DNA of 64,000 nucleotides from Bacteroidota bacterium (GTDB lineage: Bacteria > Bacteroidota > Ignavibacteria > UBA10030), in NCBI GenBank assembly GCA_026416125.1, contig JAOAFT010000002.1, positions 124,001 to 188,000 on the forward strand, in the 5' to 3' direction. The notes beneath the pieces were generated by a model, which saw only the letters and a program-made list of their open reading frames with translations, was not told the origin of the DNA and searched no databases. This document shows, one piece after another, positions 45,172 to 53,958 of the stretch. The first letter of the stretch is position 1, and every line of letters begins with the position of its first letter. A program made the position numbers and the translations under genes.

Positions 45172-46629
45172 TTACTTTGATATTTCTGTATTATCCCACG
45201 CGAGTCGTAATAAACCTATGCCGACCGCTTTCACACCCCATACAATGTGTGGTTCGCGATCTGTTGTTAACCGAGGGATGTCGAGTGAAGAGTGATAGTA
45301 CGGTGAATATCCAATGATGACAGTATCAGCGGCTCCTTTCCACGCCTTCGAACCCCACCCTTTTGTTTGAGCAACGGCTTTTGGTTCATTCCATGCAGCA
45401 GTGAAAACAGTAATCACAGGGATTTCTCGCTGACGCACGCGCAATTGTCGTAGATACTGCGGCAAAAAAACATGCGAATCAGTACCACCTTGGAACGGAA
45501 TCGTTGTTGCTTCTTTCCAAAACCCTTGCTTCCCAGCGTATTCTTCGCCAATAGAATTGAAAACCCGAAGAAGATGTTCATTGAATGGTACATCATTTCC
45601 TTCGAAGTAGACACAATATCTGGGACGACCGATGCCAATTTGGTCAACATTTATAACTCCACGAATCTGATCGAGCTCATAGTCACGTTTTTTTACAAAA
45701 TCGCTTGCTGATACATACTCCGTACCCCAGATGATGAATCGAAGTGTATAGACTGGCGGTTGAATGAGCTTCATCCTTACCATGGCACTTAAAATACGAG
45801 CAACCTCCAAGATACCAGCAACGCCCGAGGCGTTATCGTCAGCTCCCGGACCACCAGAATCTGAGTCACCGTGTGCGCAGACGATATAGTACTGCGAAGA
45901 TTTACCCTTTAGCGTAGCAATGACTGTCTTCGAATTACCATACCTGATAACAGTCTTCGATGAATATCGAAGTGTAATTGGGGTCCCGTACTCAAGTTCC
46001 TGTCTTAGTCGTTCTCCTGCAAACCGGGAAATATTGTACACCGGAACTTTATTGGATTGCGAAGGTGTCAATTGGGTAATCATCGCTCCATGCATGTAGG
46101 CCTCAGAGTTGACTACACTGTAGTGAAGAATACACCGAATACCGGCATTGGAAAGTTCTTCGTAGAGTTCGTGTGTTAATGGTACATTAATGAGTACTGC
46201 TCGGTTACGAACACTATCAAGAGTGAGTGCACCAGGGCGAATGTACTTCAACTCGCACACCGTTTCTGAAACAGAAGGAGAAAAACCTGCAAGCCATTCA
46301 TTTTGAATTAACCCTCTTAACCGCTTGGGTGATTCTACTTTGAGTTTCCACTGGTGGTGAGTGTATGTAAGACGTTCCGGTGATTCCAAAATCTCTACAG
46401 ACAGTCCATACTCTTTGAATCGAGTACTTATCATACGAACAGCTTGATCACCCGAGTTTGTTCCACCCATTCTATTTCCAATCAGAACAAGTTCACGTAC
46501 AGTTCGCTGGAGTATCTGTTGAGAAACTTTAGTGCTGAACTGTACTTCTACACTGCGCTGAGCCAAAAGAGGAATACAATAGAGGGAAAAAAGTACTATG
46601 ACTCTTAACCGAATGTTCACGTCCAACAT
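45172..46629 (-). CDS. Secreted M28 family metallopeptidase
   Basis: A 485-residue protein with an N-terminal signal (IVLFSLYCIPLLAQ), a PA-like inserted domain (about residues 140-235) and a C-terminal M28 aminopeptidase fold. Metal motifs: HGDSDSGGPGADDNASGVAGILEVARIL (His and Asp ligands), INVDQIG (Asp) and YYHSSLD (His). The usual G-x-EE block reads IIWGTEYVSASDF, so the general-base Glu is kept but the neighbouring zinc-ligand Glu appears to be Tyr. It is probably a peptidase of altered metal use, or inactive. 98 bases separate it from the HAD gene upstream, so it may or may not belong to the arabinose operon. Confidence 0.82.
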   Translation of the reverse strand: MLDVNIRLRVIVLFSLYCIPLLAQRSVEVQFSTKVSQQILQRTVRELVLIGNRMGGTNSGDQAVRMISTRFKEYGLSVEILESPERLTYTHHQWKLKVESPKRLRGLIQNEWLAGFSPSVSETVCELKYIRPGALTLDSVRNRAVLINVPLTHELYEELSNAGIRCILHYSVVNSEAYMHGAMITQLTPSQSNKVPVYNISRFAGERLRQELEYGTPITLRYSSKTVIRYGNSKTVIATLKGKSSQYYIVCAHGDSDSGGPGADDNASGVAGILEVARILSAMVRMKLIQPPVYTLRFIIWGTEYVSASDFVKKRDYELDQIRGVINVDQIGIGRPRYCVYFEGNDVPFNEHLLRVFNSIGEEYAGKQGFWKEATTIPFQGGTDSHVFLPQYLRQLRVRQREIPVITVFTAAWNEPKAVAQTKGWGSKAWKGAADTVIIGYSPYYHSSLDIPRLTTDREPHIVWGVKAVGIGLLRLAWDNTEISK

Positions 46630-46727
46630 TTTAAGCTCATGGAAAGTAAAAAATACCTTGCAAACAGTATACCGAATAGTTGGAAAATCATCAACCGGAA
46701 CACAGATGTAGGGGTAGACAAAATCTT

Positions 46728-47342
46728 TCAGATGTACTTTCGCACATCGACCCAGCGCATACCTGCACGTTCAGCTGCAGCCAAACCAAGATCACCATCT
46801 TCAAACACGAGACACTGGTGAGGTTGAACATTCATCCGACGAGCAGCTTCAAGAAAAATATCTGGTGCTGGCTTCGGCTTTACTGAATCATCGGCAGTCA
46901 CAATCACTCGAAACCATGAGAGAATTCCTAGTATCATTAACTCCTTTTCTACAATTTCACGTACTCCACCAGAGGCAACTGCCATGGGAAGTTTCGATCG
47001 ATACTCTTTGGCAATTGCTACAACAGCATTAATCGGCGTAATCATGTGGATGTGATTAAGAACGTAGAGATGTTTCAATCGTACAATTTCAACACTCTTT
47101 AAAGCAGTTCCAAAATGATTGTTGTACTCGTCAATGAGTTCTGTTTCCTTCATCCCTTTACGTAAGAGGAAAAACTCATCATCGTACGGTACTCCCGACA
47201 AAGAAAGCACATGTTTCCAGGCGGCAGTGTGAAGTGGCATAGAATCAACGAGTGTTCCATCGCAATCAAATATCAAACCTTGACAATCTGAAGGAACACT
47301 TATTCGACCGTACAGAGTGGATACAGACATCGCTTCGCGCAT
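46728..47342 (-). CDS. HAD phosphatase / beta-phosphoglucomutase-like protein
   Basis: A 204-residue HAD hydrolase of the beta-PGM/sugar phosphatase group: motif I IFDCDGTLVDSMPLH, motif II VASGGVREIV, motif III SVKPKPAPDIF, motif IV VFEDGDLGLAAAERAG. Cap residues around GMKETELIDEYN are present. As the last gene of the arabinose operon (13 bases after araD) it may dephosphorylate a sugar phosphate, or relieve phosphosugar stress. Start at 47342 or 47330 (MSVSTLYG) is undecided; neither has a strong ribosome binding site. Confidence 0.85.
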   Translation of the reverse strand: MREAMSVSTLYGRISVPSDCQGLIFDCDGTLVDSMPLHTAAWKHVLSLSGVPYDDEFFLLRKGMKETELIDEYNNHFGTALKSVEIVRLKHLYVLNHIHMITPINAVVAIAKEYRSKLPMAVASGGVREIVEKELMILGILSWFRVIVTADDSVKPKPAPDIFLEAARRMNVQPHQCLVFEDGDLGLAAAERAGMRWVDVRKYI

Positions 47343-47355
47343 CTAGAAGGGATTT

Positions 47356-48048
47356 TTACCGCTGTTGACCGTAGTAAGCTCCTGAACCGTGCTTTCGTTG
47401 AAAATGTTTTCGAAGAATATACTTTGGAAGTTGTTGACTTGTTGGTTGAAGAATAAGAGTGTACAATGCCATTTCTGCTATACGCTCAAGCGATAACATG
47501 TGTTCTACTGCCTCCAATGCAGACGATCCCCAGGTAAACGGCGCATGCCCAGCAACAAGTACACCAGGCAATGACTGAGGATCTAAATTTTTAAAGCGTT
47601 CGATTATCACTTTCCCTGTATTGAGTTCGTACTGTGTTTCAACCTCCTTTTTCGTGAGAAACCGCGTTACAGGGACCGGACCATTGAAAACATCGGCATG
47701 TGTCGTACCGACGCATGGTATTTCTACTCGTGCTTGTGCAAATGCCGTTGCATAGGTACTGTGACTGTGCGCTATTCCACCAATAGCAGGGAACATTCGA
47801 TATAATTCAAGGTGCGTTGGAGTATCAGAGGATGGTTTTAATTCACCATCAATGAGATTACCATTCAGATCAACGACAACCATGTGATTCGGAGTCAACT
47901 CAGCATATGGTACACCACTAGGTTTAATGACTACAACACCTTTTTCACGATCAATCCCGCTCACGTTTCCCCACGTAAGAGAAACTAGCCCCCACTCAAC
48001 TAATTTTAGGTTTGCTTCGAAAACTTCTTTCTTTAGCTTTTTATACAT
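47356..48048 (-). CDS. araD: L-ribulose-5-phosphate 4-epimerase
   Basis: Converts L-ribulose-5-phosphate to D-xylulose-5-phosphate, joining arabinose use to the pentose phosphate pathway. The 230-residue class II aldolase-fold protein has WGNVSGIDRE, VIKPSGVPYAELTPNHMVVVDL, PSSDTPTHLELYRMFP, the zinc motif HSHSTYATAFAQA, CVGTTHADVFNGPVP and LVAGHAPFTWG. GAGG precedes the ATG. It lies 18 bases after the GH127 gene. Confidence 0.96.
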   Translation of the reverse strand: MYKKLKKEVFEANLKLVEWGLVSLTWGNVSGIDREKGVVVIKPSGVPYAELTPNHMVVVDLNGNLIDGELKPSSDTPTHLELYRMFPAIGGIAHSHSTYATAFAQARVEIPCVGTTHADVFNGPVPVTRFLTKKEVETQYELNTGKVIIERFKNLDPQSLPGVLVAGHAPFTWGSSALEAVEHMLSLERIAEMALYTLILQPTSQQLPKYILRKHFQRKHGSGAYYGQQR

Positions 48049-48066
48049 TCGTACCTCGTATTCCTT

Positions 48067-50034
48067 CTATCTTCGTAAAAACCACACTTTCATTAGTGTA
48101 TTACCTCGATTTGCCCAGCAAAAGTATGGAATCGCTGTAAACGGTACAGTTTGTAAGTGAGATAGATCTGAAACATTTCCTGAAACAACAACCATGTCTC
48201 CAAGATCTGTTCTCCGATATTCTGCACGTAAGGACACTGTATTGTTGACGACAATGCTATCAAGAGGATAGTTGTTATCAATACCTTCAGCACAGTAAAT
48301 AAAGGGACCATATTCGATCACAACACGATTTCTGTTTTCAAGAACATTCTCATGAGCTACAACACGACGTACTTTCATTGGGTAATCAAGAACAAGTCGA
48401 TCGTTTGTATTCCACTGCCGAGTAATGGTAATATATCCACGGTCGTATATGATCGGTATTTTTTTTCCATTTAGTACAATACGTACCATCGTACTGGATG
48501 AATCGAGATAGGAATACAGTGTACCCGGAAGTACAGAGTTTTGAACCCAACCAGGGATACGGACTTTAAGAGTGAAAGGCTTCGGTTTCTCTGTCTGTAC
48601 TCTAATTTTAACTTTCCCATTCCAGGGATATTCACCCTGTTGTACCAGGTGAACGGTGTTCGATCGAAGCGTCAAAGTCGCATTACTAGCAACATAGAGA
48701 TTGATATACACCGTATCACCACTTGTAGAGTAGATATAGCTTGGAATACTTGGGAAAAACCGTACTACATTTGTTGGACAACATGCACACTCGAACCATT
48801 CTTGTCGTGTTTGAAAACCGACATTGAACGGTGTTGTTCCATTATATTCGAGTGGATTAACATAGAAGAATCGCTTCCCATCCTTTGAAAGTCCAGAAAG
48901 GAGGCTATTGTAGAGTACCCGTTCGATCACCGTGAAGTAGATAGCATTCCCCGTAAGCTGGAAGAGTCGTGCATTCCACAGCACCGTTCCGATAGAAGCA
49001 CATGTTTCACAGTATGCAGTGCTATTGGGAAGTTCATACTCCTCTCCAAATGACTCGCCATCGTGACGTGATCCAATTCCGCCGGTAATGTACATTTTCT
49101 TTTCAACCATATTGTGCCATACTCGTTGTACAGCACGTAAGTATTCAACGTTATCATAAAGTTGTGCAATATCCGTCATTCCAGTATACATGTAAACTGC
49201 ACGTACAGCGTGTCCCACAATTTCATTTTGCTGTAGTACTGGAACATGGTCTTGGCTATAAGGCCCATAGAGTTTATGTGTGGTTGAATCTCCTCGAATA
49301 TCAAGAAAGAATTTTGCGAGTCGTGCATATTCTACATTTCCTGTCACACGCGCAAGTTTTACTAATCCAGTTTCAACTATTTGGTGCCCAGGTGGAAGTG
49401 TTAATTTACCATACCCAAATGTACGGAGTAACAAGTCTGCATTCTTGATTGCAACGTTGAGAAGAGTACGTTTTCCTGTTGCAATATAGTGGGCAACGGC
49501 AGCTTCGTATAGATGACCAGCGTTATACAATTCATGATTTGCTTCTTCGCCAAGCCACCTTTCCCCTACTTTTTTTGCCCACCATGCTGGTGGATTTTGT
49601 GGATCGATTGTCATCCACGTTGTAAGGTAACCATCTGGCTCTTGAGCAAGAGCAATGGTTGTAATAAGGGAATCGATCATCGCTTCGAGAGAAGGATTAG
49701 GGAACAACATGAGTGAATAAGAAGCCCCTTCGATAACTTTATACACATCGGTATCATCGAAAGGCATTTTCCCTCGTACTGAACCTTTCTTTATACCGGC
49801 AGCAATGAGAAAATTATCAATTCTCCCCTCTTCATTGCACTTTGCTATACAATGTGGAATAGTTACACTTTGAATAAGTTTCATTTTTGGTAACCAAAAA
49901 CTATCAGTAAGTGTAACATTGCGGAGAGATACAAACGAAATGGGGTAATCAGGGAGTACTTGCTGTGAATAACACACAAGTGATACTCCAAAAAGGAGAA
50001 CTTTTACTTTTTTCACTACTCTTTGGTGTGTCAC
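48067..50034 (-). CDS. Secreted beta-L-arabinofuranosidase, GH127
   Basis: Glycoside hydrolase that releases L-arabinose from plant cell-wall arabinosides. The 655-residue protein has a signal peptide (VKVLLFGVSLVCYSQQ), so it acts outside the cytoplasm, and an (alpha/alpha)6 barrel opening with SFWLPKMKLIQSVTIPH. The family zinc and catalytic cysteines are in TAYCETCASIGTVLWNARL and ECACCPTNVVRFFPSI. C-terminal beta domains follow. GTG 50034 is the listed start; an in-frame GTG at 50016 gives an equally good signal. It lies six bases after araB, so the sugar is metabolised by its own operon. Confidence 0.93.
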   Translation of the reverse strand: MTHQRVVKKVKVLLFGVSLVCYSQQVLPDYPISFVSLRNVTLTDSFWLPKMKLIQSVTIPHCIAKCNEEGRIDNFLIAAGIKKGSVRGKMPFDDTDVYKVIEGASYSLMLFPNPSLEAMIDSLITTIALAQEPDGYLTTWMTIDPQNPPAWWAKKVGERWLGEEANHELYNAGHLYEAAVAHYIATGKRTLLNVAIKNADLLLRTFGYGKLTLPPGHQIVETGLVKLARVTGNVEYARLAKFFLDIRGDSTTHKLYGPYSQDHVPVLQQNEIVGHAVRAVYMYTGMTDIAQLYDNVEYLRAVQRVWHNMVEKKMYITGGIGSRHDGESFGEEYELPNSTAYCETCASIGTVLWNARLFQLTGNAIYFTVIERVLYNSLLSGLSKDGKRFFYVNPLEYNGTTPFNVGFQTRQEWFECACCPTNVVRFFPSIPSYIYSTSGDTVYINLYVASNATLTLRSNTVHLVQQGEYPWNGKVKIRVQTEKPKPFTLKVRIPGWVQNSVLPGTLYSYLDSSSTMVRIVLNGKKIPIIYDRGYITITRQWNTNDRLVLDYPMKVRRVVAHENVLENRNRVVIEYGPFIYCAEGIDNNYPLDSIVVNNTVSLRAEYRRTDLGDMVVVSGNVSDLSHLQTVPFTAIPYFCWANRGNTLMKVWFLRR

Positions 50035-50040
50035 CTTGAT

Positions 50041-51744
50041 CTACCTAGACTGCTGGCGAACAGAATCCCGGATTTGAATAAGTTCTTTCATGACATTGTA
50101 GAGTGAACCGTGCCACGCCTGCGTTCCAAAGGCATCGTGCAATTGCCAGTAAAGTGCATAGAGCTTCTTGTAGATTTCGTGATTTTTCGAATTTGGATGG
50201 TATACTTTTCCAATACCTGTCATAGCATCTTTTGCTTCTTCAATTGTTCTATAGCCACCAGCACTTTCACCTGCAGCAACCGCAGCAAACATTGCCGCAC
50301 CAAGAGCTGGGGTTTGTTCACTCCGTGAGACTTTCATTGGTCGTCCTGTAACATCTGCATAGATTTGCATCAGGAGTGGATTTTTTGTCGCCAGCCCTCC
50401 ACAGTTGATTATGTCTGTAATCTTGACACCATACTCTTCGATCCGATCGATTATGCGGAGAGCGCCAAATGCAGTTGCTTCAATAAGTGCACGATATATT
50501 TCTGGTGCTGTTGTATGGAGAGTTTGGCCAAGGAGCAATCCTGTGAGCCGTACATCGACAAGGATTGTTCGATTCCCATTATTCCAATCAAGAGCAAGGA
50601 GTCCACTCTCACCAGGTTTAAGCTTCCTTGCTTCCCGTTGAAGAGAGTCGAATTTATCCTCTTGTGTTTTTCCATAGGTATTGGGTACCAAGGAATTCAC
50701 AAACCAGAGAAATATATCACCGACTGCCGATTGACCAGCTTCGATACCATAGTAGCCACTCATAACAGAGCCATCGACAATACCACACACACCAGGAATA
50801 TCATTCAGCGGTTTGTCGTGCGGATAAACCATAATATCGCACGTACTAGTACCGAGAATTTTCACAAGCGTTCCAGGACTAATACCAGCACCAACGGCTC
50901 CCATGTGTGCATCGAATGCTCCAACTGCAACAGCTGTTTTCTGCGATAATCCTAATCGCTGTGCCCACTGTTTTGAAAGAAATCCTGCACATTCGTCTGC
51001 AGTATAGGCTTCATTGTATAACCGTCGACGAAGAGATCCTAAGCCAGGTTCCAATGTTTCCAAGAACTCTTCATCAGGTAACCCACCCCACTGCTTATTG
51101 TACATTGCCTTATGACCTGCAGCGCATACACTCCGTTTAAACGTTGAGAGCGATGGAGCTTCGATGAGCATCATTGGAATCCAATCGCAAATTTCCATCC
51201 AACTGAATGCTGCATTGTATACCTCCGGTGCAGTTCGTTTACAGTGAAGAATCTTGCTCCACCACCACTCCGAAGAATACACGCCACCAATCTTTGCAAG
51301 ATACTGCGGACGTATTTTCTGTGCAGTTTCTGTTATATATTCTGCTTCCGCAAAACTCGTGTGATCTTTCCACAACCATACCATAGCAGCTGGATTTTTC
51401 TTGAAACGCTTATCGAAGCAAAGCGGTAACCCTCTTTCATCGACTGGTAATGGACTACTTCCCGTTGTATCAATACCGATACCAATAACAGCATCTGGAG
51501 TAAAAGTTTTTTTCACATTTTTTGCTTGTCGCAGAACACTCTTAACACATACCTCAATTCCCTTCAAGTAATCGCGAGGATTCTGACGTGCCAAAAGCGG
51601 GTTTCGTGGGTCAACAATTACCCCTGCTTTTCCAGAAGGGTACTGAAAAACCTCTGTTGCAAGTTCTTTCCCATTCGTAACATCAACAAGCACTGCTCGA
51701 CATGAATTCGTCCCAAAATCCAATCCTATGACATACTTTGCCAT
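50041..51744 (-). CDS. araB: L-ribulokinase (FGGY family)
   Basis: Phosphorylates L-ribulose. The 567 residues begin YVIGLDFGTNSCRAVLVDVTNG, the ribulokinase type of FGGY N-terminus, and continue with IGIGIDTTGSSPLPVD, MVWLWKDHTSFAEAEYI, the C-terminal ATP-site GLLALDWNNGNRTILVD and IINCGGLATKNPLLMQIYADVTG. The DFGTNSCRAVLVD form and the 560-residue length are specific for ribulokinase rather than xylulokinase. GAGGGAG precedes the ATG. L-arabinose isomerase (araA) is not in this window. Confidence 0.95.
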   Translation of the reverse strand: MAKYVIGLDFGTNSCRAVLVDVTNGKELATEVFQYPSGKAGVIVDPRNPLLARQNPRDYLKGIEVCVKSVLRQAKNVKKTFTPDAVIGIGIDTTGSSPLPVDERGLPLCFDKRFKKNPAAMVWLWKDHTSFAEAEYITETAQKIRPQYLAKIGGVYSSEWWWSKILHCKRTAPEVYNAAFSWMEICDWIPMMLIEAPSLSTFKRSVCAAGHKAMYNKQWGGLPDEEFLETLEPGLGSLRRRLYNEAYTADECAGFLSKQWAQRLGLSQKTAVAVGAFDAHMGAVGAGISPGTLVKILGTSTCDIMVYPHDKPLNDIPGVCGIVDGSVMSGYYGIEAGQSAVGDIFLWFVNSLVPNTYGKTQEDKFDSLQREARKLKPGESGLLALDWNNGNRTILVDVRLTGLLLGQTLHTTAPEIYRALIEATAFGALRIIDRIEEYGVKITDIINCGGLATKNPLLMQIYADVTGRPMKVSRSEQTPALGAAMFAAVAAGESAGGYRTIEEAKDAMTGIGKVYHPNSKNHEIYKKLYALYWQLHDAFGTQAWHGSLYNVMKELIQIRDSVRQQSR

Positions 51745-51765
51745 TATATTACTCCCTCAGTGATT

Positions 51766-52911
51766 CTATTCCCGAGTGGTAAACTTATAGATTGTTGTTT
51801 GCTTGTAGATTTGACCAGGACGTAAGACAGTTGACGGGAAATGTGGGTGATTTGGAGAATCTGGGAAGCACTGAGGTTCCAAACAAAATCCTGTTCTATG
51901 CTCATACGCAACACCTTTGCCTTTTGCGGTTCCATTGAGGAAATTCCCTGCGTAGAATTGGATACCTGGTTGATCAGTCCATACTTCAAGTACTCGACCA
52001 CTTGTTGGTTCATACACCTCAACAACTTTACGAACTGTCCCATTGTAGTTCTTCAATACCCAGTTATGATCATATCCTCTTCCATATAAAAGCTGTTGAT
52101 GTTGTTCATTGATGCGTGAGCCAATGAGAACTGGTTTTCGAAAATCGAACGGTGTATTCTCAACACTCACGAGTTTACCTGTTGGAATTAATCTTTGGTC
52201 GATTTCTGTAATTGAATCAGCATCGATCTTCATGATGTGATCCGTAATAGGTTTCGTAAAGGATCCGCTTAAGTTGAAATATGAATGATGGGTCGGGTTG
52301 AGCACTGTTGGTTTGTCTGTGGTACCTTCGTACACAATCCGCAATGCGTTGTCATTTGTTAGTGTAAATGTTACTTTTATTGTTACAGTACCTGGGTATC
52401 CCTCATCCCCGTCAGGGCTCACATACGTCATTGCAACTGATGGACCAGCAGTATCATCAACAATGGTTGCGTTCCATACTACTTTGGAAAATCCTTTGTG
52501 ACCACCGTGCAAATGGTTTTCGCCGTCGTTAATCGTGAGTTGGTACTTCTTTCCATCAAGAACGAATGAACCTTTGTTAATGCGATTTCCATATCGACCA
52601 ACTGTAACACCAAAGAAAGATTTATCCTCTAAGTAGCCTTGCAATGAATCGTATCCAAAAACAACATCACTCAGTACACCATTACGGTCTGGGACCTTCA
52701 GCAATGTTACCGTTGCACCATAAGTTATGAGTCTAGCTTCCGCACCTTTAGAATTCTTCAGAATATACTCATAGACTTCTGTACCATCATGTAATTTCCC
52801 ATACAATCGTTTTTCAACCATAGAGCTGATTCCTTTCGAACAAGTATTGAAGACAATTCCACTACAACATATGAAAATACTTACCATAATACTACCACCA
52901 TACCTCCACAT
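51766..52911 (-). CDS. galM: Aldose 1-epimerase (mutarotase), probably exported
   Basis: Interconverts alpha and beta anomers of free sugars. The body has RLITYGATVTLLKVPDRNG, FGVTVGRYGNRINKG, NHLHGGHKGFSKVVW (catalytic His), LNPTHHSYFNLSG, and GRVLEVWTDQPGIQFYAGN. Two starts are both well supported. ATG 52911 has AAGGAG seven bases upstream and gives an N-terminal hydrophobic segment (MVSIFICCSGIVF) that looks like a signal or anchor. ATG 52821 has AAGGAA eight bases upstream and gives a cytoplasmic enzyme. I list the longer form. First gene of the arabinose operon, 21 bases before araB. Confidence 0.9.
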   Translation of the reverse strand: MWRYGGSIMVSIFICCSGIVFNTCSKGISSMVEKRLYGKLHDGTEVYEYILKNSKGAEARLITYGATVTLLKVPDRNGVLSDVVFGYDSLQGYLEDKSFFGVTVGRYGNRINKGSFVLDGKKYQLTINDGENHLHGGHKGFSKVVWNATIVDDTAGPSVAMTYVSPDGDEGYPGTVTIKVTFTLTNDNALRIVYEGTTDKPTVLNPTHHSYFNLSGSFTKPITDHIMKIDADSITEIDQRLIPTGKLVSVENTPFDFRKPVLIGSRINEQHQQLLYGRGYDHNWVLKNYNGTVRKVVEVYEPTSGRVLEVWTDQPGIQFYAGNFLNGTAKGKGVAYEHRTGFCLEPQCFPDSPNHPHFPSTVLRPGQIYKQTTIYKFTTRE

Positions 52912-52934
52912 CGCTGTACTCCTTACGTTGTTTA

Positions 52935-52947
52935 GTGTAACGTACAC
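52935..52947. promoter_or_regulatory. Palindrome upstream of the arabinose operon (operator candidate)
   Basis: GTGTA-ACG-TACAC, perfect five-base arms, 23 bases upstream of the aldose epimerase ATG and just downstream of a possible -10 (TATACA on the minus strand). The outer flanks TTTA and TTAAA extend the symmetry imperfectly. It vaguely resembles the ACGT-centred operators of AraR in Bacillus, but this is only a resemblance. Confidence 0.35.
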
Positions 52948-53030
52948 ACTTAAAAGTTTCCCTGTATAATAACGAGCACTTCAAAAAAAAACAAGCACGA
53001 ATATTCTCAGACCTGCACCACAAGAATACT

Positions 53031-53059
53031 TTGCACAAATAGAATGTTTTTAAGATATT
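53031..53059 (+). promoter_or_regulatory. Candidate purU promoter
   Basis: TTGCAC (53031-53036), 17 bases, GATATT (53054-53059), 28 bases before the GTG start. Each hexamer matches the consensus at four of six positions. Confidence 0.35.
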
Positions 53060-53087
53060 GTATACAAATGGAAGGAGAATAGGAACT

Positions 53088-53954
53088 GTGACACCAAAAC
53101 CTGAACTCACAGCAACATTACTTTTTTCTTGCCCAGACCAGAAAGGACTTGTCTCACGAATCTCTCACTTCCTCTTTGAACGGAATGGGAATATTCTCGA
53201 TCTCGATGAGCATGTTGTTCAAGAAGAAAAGCGATTTTTTTTACGAATTTGTTGGGACATGAAAGACTTTACCTTAAGTCCACAAGCAACCATTGAAGCT
53301 TTTACCCCGCTCGCAAAAGAATTTTCAGCAACCTGGCAAATACGGTTTAGCAATCAGCGACGACGAACAGCTATTTTCGTTTCGAAGCACGGCCACTGTC
53401 TCCAAGAACTTTTGTGGCGACACTCACTCGGTGAATTCGACACAGAAATTGTGCTAATCATTTCGAACCATCCCGATTTACACCCTCTTGCAGAACGGTA
53501 CAGCATTCCCTACTACGTCTTTCCGATAACTCCCGATACAAAAGTAGAACAAGAAAAGAAGGAGCTTGCTCTTCTTCAACAACACAATATAGATACAATT
53601 ATTTTAGCACGGTACATGCAAGTACTTTCCCCTCAATTCGTTGAAAAGTATCCAAACCAAATCATCAACATTCATCACTCATTCCTTCCTGCTTTTGTGG
53701 GGAGTAATCCGTATAAACAGGCATACGAGCGTGGCGTAAAAATCGTTGGGGCAACAAGCCATTACGTTACAAATGAACTTGACGAAGGACCAATCATTGA
53801 GCAGGATATTGTTCGTATTTCTCATCGCGATAGCCTCGATGATCTCATTCGGAAAGGACGCGACCTTGAACGACTCGTTTTAGCACGAGCGGTTCGTTTG
53901 CACCTTGAAGATCGAGTACTCGTTTACGGGAACAAAACTGTTGTCTTCGAGTAG
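53088..53954 (+). CDS. purU: Formyltetrahydrofolate deformylase
   Basis: Hydrolyses 10-formyl-THF to formate and THF, supplying formate and balancing one-carbon units. The 288 residues have an N-terminal ACT domain (TATLLFSCPDQKGLVSRISHFLF) and a formyltransferase-fold domain with AIFVSKHGHCLQELL, the catalytic NIHHSFLPAFVGSNPYKQAY, and ATSHYVTNELDEGPII. The start is GTG 53088, preceded by AAGGAGAATAGGA; the ORF-track TTG is not needed. It lies four bases before the TrmH-type gene. Confidence 0.95.
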   Translation: MTPKPELTATLLFSCPDQKGLVSRISHFLFERNGNILDLDEHVVQEEKRFFLRICWDMKDFTLSPQATIEAFTPLAKEFSATWQIRFSNQRRRTAIFVSKHGHCLQELLWRHSLGEFDTEIVLIISNHPDLHPLAERYSIPYYVFPITPDTKVEQEKKELALLQQHNIDTIILARYMQVLSPQFVEKYPNQIINIHHSFLPAFVGSNPYKQAYERGVKIVGATSHYVTNELDEGPIIEQDIVRISHRDSLDDLIRKGRDLERLVLARAVRLHLEDRVLVYGNKTVVFE

Positions 53955-53958
53955 TTAT

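Noticed and set aside
53905-53958. N-terminal extension of the TrmH-type ORF
   Set aside because: Falls within purU; the natural ATG is four bases after the purU stop.
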